Notes: generated by a model not told the origin, from the letters alone. A stretch of DNA of 64,000 nt from Nocardia pseudobrasiliensis NBRC 108224 (GCF_001613105.1 NZ_BDBS01000023.1:158171-222170); one strand, 5' to 3'. Counted from the first letter of the stretch, positions 8,102 through 16,446 are shown. Translations and numbers: made by a program.

Positions 8102-9012
8102 GCGGCGCAATTCGACTCCTGATAGGAGGGATCGAGGGCATGTTTCACAAGTCCGATCACGGTGGGCGACTGGGGTAGTCGACCGTGATCGGTGTCGTCG
8201 GTCGGGCAGAACGATTGCACCCAGAGGTTTTCCACGGTCGCGCCCGGGCCCGGGCGCATGAACGCGGATTCCGGCGGGGTGGAGACCTGATCGACGCGGG
8301 TGGCGATCACCGTGTAGTGCACGCCGGGTTCGGTATCCCCGCCCGCGTTGAGGCGATGCAGAAAATCGCTGCCGATGACCTGCTGGGCCGCGGCGGTGCC
8401 GAGCACCGCGCCGACCATTCGATCGGCGGGTCCGTCGGAGCTGCCCAGATGAACCAGACGGCCCATATCCATGGCCGTGGTGCCGTGATTGGTCGCGGCG
8501 ATGAACACCGCGTTGCGCACCTTGTTCTGTTGCGGATCCGCCGGATTCGCACCGCCCTCGAAACGCATGTACTGCCGAGCGAGCACACCGCCCTGTGAAT
8601 GGGCCACGATGTCGACCTGTGGCGAATTCGTCGCGAGGCGAACCTTTTCCACGAATGCGGCCAGTTCCCGCGCCGAGGCACGGATATCGCCGGTGCCGTA
8701 GACACCGGGGCGCGCGCCCCAGATGCTGGAGGTGTCGCGGCCGTAGTTGAGCGAATAGACGCAATATCCGGACGAGCGCAGCTCGGGTGCGAGCACATCC
8801 CAGGAGTTCTGATTTCCCCAGGTGCCGTGCACGAGTACGACCGGATCCGGATGCACCGCGCGCGGTGCGCATTGCCAATCATTAGCCCCCTCGGGAGCAA
8901 TACTTCCGTCGGCGGGTCGTTCGATCGAATCGACCGGATCGGCCGACGCCTCGCCGAACGTCACCACCGTGCAACAACAGAGTGCGACAACGAACACCGC
9001 CAGCGACCGCAT
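8098..9012 (-). CDS. secreted class 2 lipase / esterase (alpha/beta hydrolase)
   Basis: The protein has 304 residues with a signal peptide (MRSLAVFVVALCCCTVVTFG, cleavage after about residue 24). The lipase fold is clear: oxyanion strand VVLVHGTWGNQNSW (58-71), nucleophile elbow IVAHSQGG with Ser139, and a late H-x-x-x-x-D pattern for the triad. This matches bacterial class 2 lipases (EstA/LipA group of actinomycetes), which split triacylglycerols or esters outside the cell. The ribosome site GGAAGGGA lies before ATG 9012. It is first of three genes joined by ATGA overlaps. A TAACG-ATT-CGTTA palindrome sits 29 bases upstream of the ATG. Confidence 0.88.
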   Translation of the reverse strand: MRSLAVFVVALCCCTVVTFGEASADPVDSIERPADGSIAPEGANDWQCAPRAVHPDPVVLVHGTWGNQNSWDVLAPELRSSGYCVYSLNYGRDTSSIWGARPGVYGTGDIRASARELAAFVEKVRLATNSPQVDIVAHSQGGVLARQYMRFEGGANPADPQQNKVRNAVFIAATNHGTTAMDMGRLVHLGSSDGPADRMVGAVLGTAAAQQVIGSDFLHRLNAGGDTEPGVHYTVIATRVDQVSTPPESAFMRPGPGATVENLWVQSFCPTDDTDHGRLPQSPTVIGLVKHALDPSYQESNCAA

Positions 9013-9040
9013 CGACCGTCCCTTCCACGCCGAAGAGAAG

Positions 9041-9053
9041 TAACGATTCGTTA
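9041..9053. promoter_or_regulatory. inverted repeat upstream of lipase operon
   Basis: TAACG-ATT-CGTTA is a perfect 5-base inverted repeat with a 3-base spacer. It is located where a promoter for the minus-strand lipase operon would lie. It resembles a short TetR- or MarR-type operator. No regulator gene is adjacent. Confidence 0.3.
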
Positions 9054-9115
9054 GCCGATGCTAGGCGCAATCCGCCGAAAATCCGCGCAGGCGGCGCTCG
9101 AAACGCCTATGCGAT

Positions 9116-9304
9116 TTACTGTTCGCGCAGCGCCTTCCGCGCCGCGTCCTGAACCGAGTCGACCTGTCCGGCGAACTTGCCGTCGGTCTTTTCGTCCACG
9201 ATGTCGCCCGCCTTCTCGATCAGCGGATCAATCTTGTCGGCATGCTGAGCGGCAAGATCTTTCGCTTTTTCGGCGACTTCCTTGAACTGGTCGAACATTC
9301 CCAT
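9116..9304 (-). CDS. MT0933/Rv0909-type antitoxin-like protein
   Basis: This 62-residue, highly charged helical protein starts MGMFDQFKEVAEKAKDLAAQ. The D-x-x-x-x-A-x-x-x-V-D-x-x-T-x-x-K-x-x-x-x-x-D pattern (GDIVDEKTDGKFAGQVDSVQ) is the signature of the small antitoxin family named after M. tuberculosis Rv0909/MT0933. ATG 9304 has an AGGAGG site six bases upstream. In M. tuberculosis the partner toxin is the adjacent SRPBCC protein Rv0910, but no toxin gene is adjacent here. The family is widespread in actinomycetes as solitary genes, so a role other than antitoxin is quite possible. Confidence 0.8.
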   Translation of the reverse strand: MGMFDQFKEVAEKAKDLAAQHADKIDPLIEKAGDIVDEKTDGKFAGQVDSVQDAARKALREQ

Positions 9305-9351
9305 GCTGCGCCTCCTGTCGAAAATCGGTCGGAGACAGGATAATCGGCCGA

Positions 9352-10290
9352 TCAGGCGGTGTGCCAAACGAGCGGGGCGAGAGAAAGTCCGCCCTGGCCC
9401 CAGCCCGCGGAGCTGACCAGGTAGCGATCACCGTCCGCGACGACCTCGGCGGCGTGGGCGTCGATATGACCCGCCCGCGCCGAGTTGTCGAAATGCCAGG
9501 GGTTGTCGCTGTAGAAGATGTCGGTGCCGACATAGCCGCCGCGCGGGCCGATGAACAGGTACCACAGGTTGCCGTGCTGGACGACGAACGGCGATTCGGT
9601 CGGTCCGCCGCCGAAGCCGACCGGACCGGGATCGGTGAAGGCTGTCCGGCGCTCACTCCAATGCCGTAGATCCGCGCTGGTCCGGTAGGCCACGATGTGG
9701 CTGCCGCCCACCGGCGTCGAGGTCGCGGTGTAATACACGACCCACTGGTCGCCCACGCGCGTCACCATGGGATCGCGGGCGTCCCAGCCGTCGCGGAACA
9801 GCGGACCATCCGGATCGCGGGTCCAGTTCACCAAATCGGTGGAGGTCGCGAGACTGATCGCGGAACGGCTGCCGAGCGGCGCGCCGCCCGAATAGAACAT
9901 GTAATAGACGCCGCCTTCGGAAACGATATGCGGGGCCCACAAATGGGTTTCGCCGTAGGGCCGCCCATAGGCGGGATCGGCCCTCAGAACCGGGGGCTGC
10001 GTGGTCCACGGTCCGCCGAGTTGTTTCGCGGTGGCATGTCCGATCGTCGTCTCACCGTAGGGCGCCGCGAATTCGGTATGGGTGATGCCGAACAGATGCC
10101 AGGTGGCGTCGGACTCGTCGAAGACGAACGAATGGTCGTTGACGTACCAATTCCGCAGTTCATCGCTCGGGTCGTACACCCTGTCGAACGCGCCGCTCGA
10201 AACCCGTTCGGGCACGATATTCGCGACGGCGGGCGAATCGCATACGCATATGCCGACGGCAACCAGCGCGGCCGCCACGAGCACTCTCAC
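9352..10290 (-). CDS. secreted five-bladed beta-propeller glycosidase (GH43/GH32-like)
   Basis: The protein has 312 residues with a signal peptide (residues 1-23, ending ..SPAVA). The repeat pattern suits the furanosidase (GH43/GH32/GH68/GH117-type) propeller: NDHSFVFDESDATWHLFGIT, WAPHIVSEGGVYYMFYSG, the stabilising-Asp motif WDARDPMV, and a likely acid Glu in GGPTESPFVV. Enzymes of this fold act on arabinans, fructans and related furanosides. GTG 10290 has AAGGGG five bases upstream. The gene begins 23 bases after the stop of the GH172-like gene, so the two are probably one transcript acting on the same polymer. The exact family cannot be fixed by eye. Confidence 0.75.
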   Translation of the reverse strand: MRVLVAAALVAVGICVCDSPAVANIVPERVSSGAFDRVYDPSDELRNWYVNDHSFVFDESDATWHLFGITHTEFAAPYGETTIGHATAKQLGGPWTTQPPVLRADPAYGRPYGETHLWAPHIVSEGGVYYMFYSGGAPLGSRSAISLATSTDLVNWTRDPDGPLFRDGWDARDPMVTRVGDQWVVYYTATSTPVGGSHIVAYRTSADLRHWSERRTAFTDPGPVGFGGGPTESPFVVQHGNLWYLFIGPRGGYVGTDIFYSDNPWHFDNSARAGHIDAHAAEVVADGDRYLVSSAGWGQGGLSLAPLVWHTA

Positions 10291-10313
10291 TCGAACCCCT
10301 TTTCCGATGTGAA

Positions 10314-11831
10314 TTACATTGCGGCGTAACGGAAGGCGGTGGATCCGTAAACTGCCGGCTCCTCGTTCACACCGCCGTGTTCGATACCGAAACGCAGATG
10401 GGCGAGGTGCTCGACCGAATCGGCGAGCATCAGCCGATAGGCGTTCACGCAGTAGCCCGCGCAGGCGGGGGTGGATGCTCCCGTCAACGGCAGGCTGTAA
10501 CTGCGGCCGCTGTCGAAGTACCAGCCGCCCTCGTAGAAATCCTCCGTCCCGGTTCCATTGATCTGCGGTACCGGCGAACCGTCGACATAGACGTGTTCAT
10601 CGCCCTCGAGAAACCACGGCGAGCCGCCGCGCATGGTCTGGCTGACACCCACGAACTTGCCGCGCCCGAAATCGTCGGCGAATATCCAATCCCGGCCCGG
10701 CTCGGTCGGTCCCGCATGCGATCGGGTGGTGAAGTAGCCCGCGGACTTCAGCAGCAGGGCCGTTGCCCACTGCGGATCCGGATCGACCACCACCTCGGTA
10801 TCGATGCCGTCGATCGGGTCGCCGCCGGTGTTCACCAGGCTCACCGACAGCGCCGCGGCGAACGGCATGGGCCACCATGCCGAAACCCACCCGCCGGGTC
10901 GCGGATCCGCGGCGAACATCAGGGCGCGCACGGGCACGACCCCGCCCGGGCCGAGACCGAGCCCGAAGAACTCGCTCACCGGGGAATCGACCAAATCCCT
11001 TCCGTCGAAAGCGATTCGAAGCCGCAGCGCGGTGAAGGATCCCGCATTCGGCAGCCGCAGTCGCAGCGCCGAGACCGCGCCGGGTCCGGTCGCACCGGCG
11101 ATCGTCGTGCTGCCGTTCGCGGGTACGGTGACGGTCTGCCGCTGGGCCCGCGCTCCGGGTGCGGGCGGTTTCGGATCGTGGCCGCCCGCCGAGCGCAGCA
11201 TGGCCAGCACATCCTCCGCGCGATCGGACGGATCGAAGGTGTCCAACCCGATTCCGGTCGCGAAATGCCGATAGGTCACGTGGTAGTACTGCACGGGGTT
11301 CTGCACGCTGACCCGCATCCGATCGTGATACGGCATCGGCACCTTGATGTACACCCCGCCCGGCGACTGATCGGCGTTGGCCACCAAGGGATATGCGAAC
11401 GGCGCACCCAGCGCGCCGTCGACCACGGCCTGCAGCGGCGCGCTCACGACCGTCCGCCCGTCCAGCTCGATCCGCAGCTCGCCCAGGGCGGTCACATCAC
11501 CGCGATCGATGGTGAACCAGATCGAATCGACTTCGCCCGCACCGTGATCCTCGGCGACCACGCATCCGGCCCCACCCGCGCCGACGCAGCCGCCCGCGCC
11601 GTCGTTGTTGCCACCGCTGCGATCGAAGCTCGAACTCTGCAGCGTCTGCGCCCCGAGGCCCAGATACGGCAGCCGCTCGAGGTGACGGTAGGAGTCCCAG
11701 CCGGTGAGCACGCCGGGCAGCGCCTCGGTCGCGTGCGCATCGCCCGGCCGCGCCAGCGCCGTAGCCGAAAACCCCAAGCCCCCCACGGCGATCCACGCCA
11801 TCGCGCGGACCAACGACCTGCGAACACGCAC
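10314..11831 (-). CDS. secreted DUF2961 / GH172-type glycoside hydrolase
   Basis: The protein has 505 residues from GTG 11831, with AGGAGG seven bases upstream, and a signal peptide RRSLVRAMAWIAVGGLGFSA. DUF2961 features are strong. They include the N-terminal GAGEVDSIWFTIDRGD block, a Y-P-L-V-x-x-x-x-x-P-G-G core, the catalytic-region motif NGTGTEDFYEGGW (residues 425-437, with E430), and ADSVEHLAHLRFGIEHG near the C-terminus. Characterised DUF2961 (GH172) enzymes cleave D-arabinofuranosyl or D-fructofuranosyl bonds, so host-type D-arabinan of mycolic-acid bacteria is a natural substrate guess. A Gly-rich insert with two Cys (GGCVGAGGAGC) is unusual. It is upstream of the propeller glycosidase in the same direction. 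Confidence 0.82.
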   Translation of the reverse strand: MRVRRSLVRAMAWIAVGGLGFSATALARPGDAHATEALPGVLTGWDSYRHLERLPYLGLGAQTLQSSSFDRSGGNNDGAGGCVGAGGAGCVVAEDHGAGEVDSIWFTIDRGDVTALGELRIELDGRTVVSAPLQAVVDGALGAPFAYPLVANADQSPGGVYIKVPMPYHDRMRVSVQNPVQYYHVTYRHFATGIGLDTFDPSDRAEDVLAMLRSAGGHDPKPPAPGARAQRQTVTVPANGSTTIAGATGPGAVSALRLRLPNAGSFTALRLRIAFDGRDLVDSPVSEFFGLGLGPGGVVPVRALMFAADPRPGGWVSAWWPMPFAAALSVSLVNTGGDPIDGIDTEVVVDPDPQWATALLLKSAGYFTTRSHAGPTEPGRDWIFADDFGRGKFVGVSQTMRGGSPWFLEGDEHVYVDGSPVPQINGTGTEDFYEGGWYFDSGRSYSLPLTGASTPACAGYCVNAYRLMLADSVEHLAHLRFGIEHGGVNEEPAVYGSTAFRYAAM

Positions 11832-11914
11832 CGACCAACCTCCTGTGGACCCAGCTCCATCAAGGATTCGACACCGCGGTGATTCCGGATGGCAGCGTAG
11901 TGCCCGTGAGTTGG

Positions 11915-12823
11915 TCAGGCGGGTAGAACGCGCAATACCCGTCCACCGATGGTGGAGACGGCCAGAGATCCGTCCGGGGCGACGGCGACCGCGGTCAGCG
12001 GGTCCGCGCCGGAATACACCTGACAGGTGGTGTGGGCGAGCGGATCTATACGGACGAGCGAGCCGGTGGTGGTGGCGTCGTAGAGATAGCCGTCGGGAGC
12101 CTGCGCGAGATCGTCCGGCATGGCGGACAACCGGGAGGATCCGAGTTGTACGTTCGCGGCGGTCGTCCGTGCGGCGGGATCGGCGATCGGGATGCGGACG
12201 ACGCGGCCGTCGAGGCTGTAGTACTCGGTCACGTAGACGAGGTCGTCGGAGACGACGATGCCATTGGCTCCGGGGATCGCGGTGTGAGCGCTCCACTGCG
12301 TATCGATCACGCCGGTGGGGCGAATTCGGATGACGCCCTCGGCGGTATCGGCGATGTACAGATTCCCCGCGGAGTCGAAGGCGGCCCCGTTGGGCATGCC
12401 GAGGCCGGAGACGAAGACCTCCGGAATCGGCGTGGCGGCCTCCGGGTCGAAGCGGACCACACCCCCGCCAACCGTGCCGGGCAACCGGCTCAGCGGCGAA
12501 TCGCCGTACACCGCGTAGATCAATCCGTCCGGCCCCGTTCGCACCGCACCGGGCGACTCGACCGCGACCGTCGCCGTCATCCGCCCGGCACTGTCGTAGC
12601 GCTGCAACTGATTCCGCCCGATCCGGGCCACCCACAGATTGCCATGCTGGTCGTAGGTCAGGTTCTCCGCATAGTCGAGAAGGGGCGCGGTCGCGGGTAT
12701 GAGCGTGGCCGCGCTCGCGGCGCAGTTGTTCGATTCAGCTTGTGCGGCAACAGGTTCGACCACCGGAAGCGTCAATCCCAGCAGGATCGCGCACAGTCCG
12801 ATACCGCGCATTCCGCGACTCAC
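11915..12823 (-). CDS. secreted SMP-30/gluconolactonase-like beta-propeller protein
   Basis: The protein has 302 residues from GTG 12823, preceded by GGGAG seven bases away; the frame extends further upstream without a better site. A signal peptide covers about residues 1-25 (MRGIGLCAILLGLTLPVVEP). Repeats typical of SMP-30/NHL propellers follow: NLTYDQHGNLWVARIGRNQL, VRTGPDGLIYAVYG, LGMPNGAAFDSAGNLYIADT, and DDLAQAPDGYLYDAT. Metal ligands and lactonase specificity are not evident, so lactone hydrolysis is possible but unproven. It lies 83 bases upstream of the GH172 gene on the same strand and may belong to the same secreted sugar-degrading set. Confidence 0.72.
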   Translation of the reverse strand: MSRGMRGIGLCAILLGLTLPVVEPVAAQAESNNCAASAATLIPATAPLLDYAENLTYDQHGNLWVARIGRNQLQRYDSAGRMTATVAVESPGAVRTGPDGLIYAVYGDSPLSRLPGTVGGGVVRFDPEAATPIPEVFVSGLGMPNGAAFDSAGNLYIADTAEGVIRIRPTGVIDTQWSAHTAIPGANGIVVSDDLVYVTEYYSLDGRVVRIPIADPAARTTAANVQLGSSRLSAMPDDLAQAPDGYLYDATTTGSLVRIDPLAHTTCQVYSGADPLTAVAVAPDGSLAVSTIGGRVLRVLPA

Positions 12824-12896
12824 CACGATTCTCCCGTCCGCCACCCGGCCGTCGTTGCGGCAATGATCCTGCCGCAACGACGTCGAGAGCGCAGCC

Positions 12897-15197
12897 CTAT
12901 TCGGATTCGGACCGTCGGCGCACGCGGCGGGCGGCGGCGACCATATTGCGGAGGGAGGGTTCCAGTTGCCAGTAGTGGCGGGTCTTCAGGCCGCCGTCGG
13001 GGTTGGCCCACAGGCGTTCGGGGGTAACGGCCTCGGCCGCGGCGGTGAGGGCCTCGTCGAGTTCGTCGATATCGGGGATGCGGGCCGAACGGCTTTCGTA
13101 CACACCGGGTCCCACGCCGTGGGACAGGCCGTGGCCCTGGTCGGCGTCCTTCTGCAGGGCCTCGAGCACCCAGTCGATGGAGCGGCTGGCGACGATGGCG
13201 GTGACGTCGGCGTCGAGTTCCTCGATGGCCTGCACGATCTCGGCGCGACTGGAATAGGCGATATGAGTGTGGATCTGGGTCTCGGACTTGACGCCCGAGG
13301 TAGCCAGCCGGAACGCGTTGACCGCCCAGCGCAGGTACTCGCGACGGCCGTTGGGGCGCAGCGGCAGCAGTTCGCGCACGGCGGGCTCGTCGACCTGGAT
13401 GATGGCCACCCCGGCCTTCTCCAGATCGGCCAGCTCGTCGCGGATCGCCAGCGCGACCTGATCGGCCGTCTCGTACAGCGGCTGATCCTGGCGCACGAAC
13501 GAGCGAGCGACCATTGTGACCGGCCCGGTCACAATGCCTTTCACCGGTTTGTCGGTGAGCGACTGCGCGTAGGTGATCCACTCGACCGACATCGCCTTGG
13601 GCCGCGCGACATCGCCGTAGAGGATCGGCGGACGCACGCAGCGCGAGCCGTAGACCTGCACCCAGCCGAAATGCGTTGTGGCGAAACCGTCGAGCAGTTC
13701 GGCGAAGTACTGGACCATATCGTTGCGCTCGTGCTCGCCGTGCACGAGCACATCCAGGCCGATGTCCTCCTGCAGCCGAATGGTCGACTCGATCTCGGCC
13801 TCGATACGCTTGCGGTACTCCTCGTAGGACAGTCGCCCCTCGCCGAGGTCGTAGCGGGCCTGGCGGACCGCGGCGGTCTGCGGGAAGGAGCCCAGCGTGG
13901 TGGCGGGCACAACGGGCAGATTCAGCTTCTGCCGCTGCGCTTCCCGGCGCACCTCGTACGGTTCGCGCTCGCGCATATCCTGCGTCACGGCGTAAACCCG
14001 TTGGCGCACCGCGTGTTTCTGCTTGAAGTGCACCTCGCTGGGTCGCTTGCGCCACTTCTCCGACGGACCCTCGGTGAGCGCCTTGGCCAGCGAAACCACC
14101 TCGAGCACCTTCTGTTTCGCGAAGGCGAGGCGATCGGCGACCGGACCCTCGATATCGTATTCGACGAGCAGGTCGTAGGGCACGTGCAGCAGCGTGGTGC
14201 CGGTGGCGACCACGAGATCCGGGCAGACCTGGGCCAGTTCGTTGAGATAGGTGAGGGTGACGTAGCGGTCGGCGCGCCACACATTCGTCCCGCTGATCAC
14301 ACCAGCGTACAGGCGCTTGCGCTTGATGCCGGGGATCTCGGCGAGCTCCTCGGGACGCACCCGGTAGCTGGCCAGATCCAGGCCGATGGCCTCGACGGCG
14401 GTCCGGGCGAGAACGCGCACGGCCTCACCGAAATCGCCGTACTGGCCGGTGACCAGGATGCGCGGACGCAGCGGCGCGGTCGAAAGCCGTTGGTAGGCGC
14501 GCTCGAACGCGGCCAACTCCTCGGGGGTGCGATCGCTGGTGAAGCACGGCTCGTCCAGCTGCACGCAGGTCGATCCGCGCTTGGCGAGGATCTCGAACAG
14601 CTGCTCGTACATCGGAAGCAGCTTGTCCAGCAGCGAGAGTCGATCGAATTCGTCCTCACCGGGCACCTGGCCGGCCTTGGACAGCAGCAGCAGCGACAGC
14701 GGACCCAGCACGACCGGGCGCAGTTCGATGCCCTTCGCCTTGGCCCGGTCGAACTCGTCGAGCAGGGCCTCGGGATGCAGCGAGAATTCGGTGTCGGCGT
14801 CCAACTCGGGCTGACGGTAGTGGTAGTTGGAGCCGAACAGCCGGACCAGCTCCAGCGGCGGCAGATCCGGGCGGCCACGGGCCATCAGGAAGTAGAAGTC
14901 CAAGGGATGCAAGCCTTCTCGATACGGCTCGAACCGCTTGGGGACCGCGCCGAACAGCAGCGCGTTGTCCAGGATGTGGTCGTAGAAGGAGAAGGTGTTG
15001 CCCGGGACCTGGGTCAGCCCCGCGGCATTGAGTTCGGCGAACTGACTGTCCTGGATCTCCCGGCCGACCCGAAGCAGCTCCTCGCGGGAGATGCCGCCGT
15101 GCCAGTACGCGTCGAGTGCGCGCTTGAGTTCCCGGTGCGGTCCGATCCTCGGATATCCGAGGATGCTCGATCCGAAGCCGTCGGTGACGTTGACCAT
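12897..15197 (-). CDS. MetE-family (cobalamin-independent methionine synthase) protein lacking zinc ligands
   Basis: The 766 residues have the full two-barrel length of MetE. Conserved blocks are the N-terminal SILGYPRIGPHRELKRALDA and the C-terminal LDVLVHGEHERNDMVQYF, YAQSLTDKPVKGIVTGPVT and IIQVDEPAVRE. MetE moves the methyl group of methyltetrahydropteroyl-glutamate to homocysteine activated by Zn. The ligands known from E. coli (His641, Cys643, Glu665, Cys726) align here with His645, Ala647 (HTHIAYS), Val669 (AIVASRS) and Gly735 (NPDGGLKTR), so three of four are gone. TKWFDTNYHY of typical enzymes reads VRLFGSNYHY. This is a full-length, uninterrupted gene with ribosome site GGAAGGAG, so a changed function or metal-free chemistry is as likely as decay. 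No cobalamin riboswitch is visible upstream. Confidence 0.85.
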   Translation of the reverse strand: MVNVTDGFGSSILGYPRIGPHRELKRALDAYWHGGISREELLRVGREIQDSQFAELNAAGLTQVPGNTFSFYDHILDNALLFGAVPKRFEPYREGLHPLDFYFLMARGRPDLPPLELVRLFGSNYHYRQPELDADTEFSLHPEALLDEFDRAKAKGIELRPVVLGPLSLLLLSKAGQVPGEDEFDRLSLLDKLLPMYEQLFEILAKRGSTCVQLDEPCFTSDRTPEELAAFERAYQRLSTAPLRPRILVTGQYGDFGEAVRVLARTAVEAIGLDLASYRVRPEELAEIPGIKRKRLYAGVISGTNVWRADRYVTLTYLNELAQVCPDLVVATGTTLLHVPYDLLVEYDIEGPVADRLAFAKQKVLEVVSLAKALTEGPSEKWRKRPSEVHFKQKHAVRQRVYAVTQDMREREPYEVRREAQRQKLNLPVVPATTLGSFPQTAAVRQARYDLGEGRLSYEEYRKRIEAEIESTIRLQEDIGLDVLVHGEHERNDMVQYFAELLDGFATTHFGWVQVYGSRCVRPPILYGDVARPKAMSVEWITYAQSLTDKPVKGIVTGPVTMVARSFVRQDQPLYETADQVALAIRDELADLEKAGVAIIQVDEPAVRELLPLRPNGRREYLRWAVNAFRLATSGVKSETQIHTHIAYSSRAEIVQAIEELDADVTAIVASRSIDWVLEALQKDADQGHGLSHGVGPGVYESRSARIPDIDELDEALTAAAEAVTPERLWANPDGGLKTRHYWQLEPSLRNMVAAARRVRRRSESE

Positions 15198-15354
15198 GAG
15201 CGGGACACTCCTTCCGAGCTGCGGGTTCAGCCCGACCCTTTATGCAGCTTATGCCCGATAACGGGAAATGCCGCCACCAGCGCGGCGGCTCAGACCATGG
15301 GTGGTGACGCCCGGCACTCGCGCAACCAACTCGGGTGCGAGTCTTACGAGCGCC

Positions 15355-15443
15355 GTTCGCGGCAGGCTCGCTCCGGAGCGGTCGAAGCGCATGCGCGAGG
15401 CGCGAGTCTCGACCGCTCCGGAGCGAGCCTCAGGGCCGCGAAC
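15355..15443. repeat. long perfect inverted repeat (hairpin) between fadB2 and metE-like gene
   Basis: Arms of 21 bases at 15365-15385 and 15409-15429 are exact reverse complements, each starting or ending with GCTCGCTCCGGAGCG, around a 23-base loop. Outer arms of 9 bases (GTTCGCGGC at 15355-15363, GCCGCGAAC at 15435-15443) extend the pairing. A further ACTCGC/GCGAGT pair lies just left. There is no T-run, so it is not a classical terminator. It sits in a 269-base gap that shows no gene; only the metE-like ribosome site occupies its left end. A small mobile repeat or an RNA structure downstream of fadB2 are both possible. Confidence 0.85.
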
Positions 15444-15466
15444 ACGCGACGCCGAAGGCGGCGTCA

Positions 15467-16345
15467 TCAGACACGACTGTTGTTGTACTGGTAGAAGCCA
15501 GCGCCCGTCTTCTTGCCGAGCAGACCGGCCTCGACCATGCGCATGAGCAGCGGAGGCGCGGAGTACAGCGGCTCCTTGAACTCGGAGTACATGGAGTCGG
15601 CGATGGATTTGACGGTGTCGAGGCCGACCAGGTCGGTCAGCGCCAGCGGGCCCATCGGGTGGGCACAGCCCAGCACCATGGCCTTGTCGACGTCTTCCTT
15701 TGTGGCGAAACCGGATTCGACCATCCGGATGGCCGAGAGCAGATACGGCACCAGCAGCGCGTTCACGACGAAGCCGGAGCGGTCGGCCGAGCGCACGACC
15801 TGCTTGCCCAGCACCTCGGAGGCGAAGGCCTCGGCGCGCTTGGAGACGGCCTCGCTGGTCTTGAGCGTGGTCACCAGCTCGACCAGCGGCAGCACGGGCA
15901 CCGGGTTGAAGAAGTGCATGCCCACGACCCGCTCGGGCTGGGTGGTGGCGACCGCGACCTTCATGATCGGGATGGAGGAGGTGTTGGAGGCCAGCACCGC
16001 GTCCGGATCGGTCACGACCTTGTCGAGTTCGGCGAAGATCGAGGTCTTGACCTCTTCGCTCTCCACGACCGCCTCGACCACGAGCTGACGGTCGGCGAAA
16101 TCGCCGAGGTCGGAGGTGAACCGCAGCCGCCAGGCCGTCTGCTCCCGCTCGCGCTCGGTGATCTTGCCGGAGGACACGCCACGATCCAGCGACCGCAGGA
16201 TGCGGGCGCGACCGGCGGCGGCCAGCTCCCGAGTGGGTTCGAACACGAGCACGTCGACATGCGCCCGCGCACAAACCTCCGCGATTCCGGCGCCCATCTG
16301 TCCGGCGCCGATGATTCCGACGCGTTGAATCTTTTCGCTGCTCAC
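15467..16345 (-). CDS. fadB2: 3-hydroxybutyryl-CoA dehydrogenase
   Basis: This 292-residue NAD(P)-dependent dehydrogenase begins with a Rossmann motif (VGIIGAGQMGAGIAEVCARA). It has the family signature for 3-hydroxyacyl-CoA binding (RVVGMHFFNPVPVLPLVELV, containing the catalytic His) and the C-terminal domain motif DKAMVLGCAHPMGPLALTDL. It interconverts 3-hydroxybutyryl-CoA and acetoacetyl-CoA in fatty-acid and short-chain acid metabolism. It follows icl in the same direction, the same order as icl1-fadB2 (Rv0467-Rv0468) in M. tuberculosis, which supports the symbol. The 299-base gap between them holds a series of hairpins. Confidence 0.93.
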   Translation of the reverse strand: MSSEKIQRVGIIGAGQMGAGIAEVCARAHVDVLVFEPTRELAAAGRARILRSLDRGVSSGKITEREREQTAWRLRFTSDLGDFADRQLVVEAVVESEEVKTSIFAELDKVVTDPDAVLASNTSSIPIMKVAVATTQPERVVGMHFFNPVPVLPLVELVTTLKTSEAVSKRAEAFASEVLGKQVVRSADRSGFVVNALLVPYLLSAIRMVESGFATKEDVDKAMVLGCAHPMGPLALTDLVGLDTVKSIADSMYSEFKEPLYSAPPLLMRMVEAGLLGKKTGAGFYQYNNSRV

Positions 16346-16446
16346 GTCCCGCTCCTGGTGTCTGGCTGTCGGTGACTTATCTGTTCGGTGGAAGGTGTCG
16401 GCTCTCGTAGAGCCCCGCGCCTTCGACGGGAAACGTTAATAGGGAC

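Noticed and set aside
15198..15354. Cobalamin riboswitch upstream of the metE-like gene
   Set aside because: No B12-box-like GCC-x-CTG motif or the expected stem pattern is visible; the leader is short with only a GGAAGGAG site and small dyads.
12966..15494. An 842-codon open frame on the plus strand
   Set aside because: It is the antisense shadow of the metE-like gene, extending into the hairpin region.
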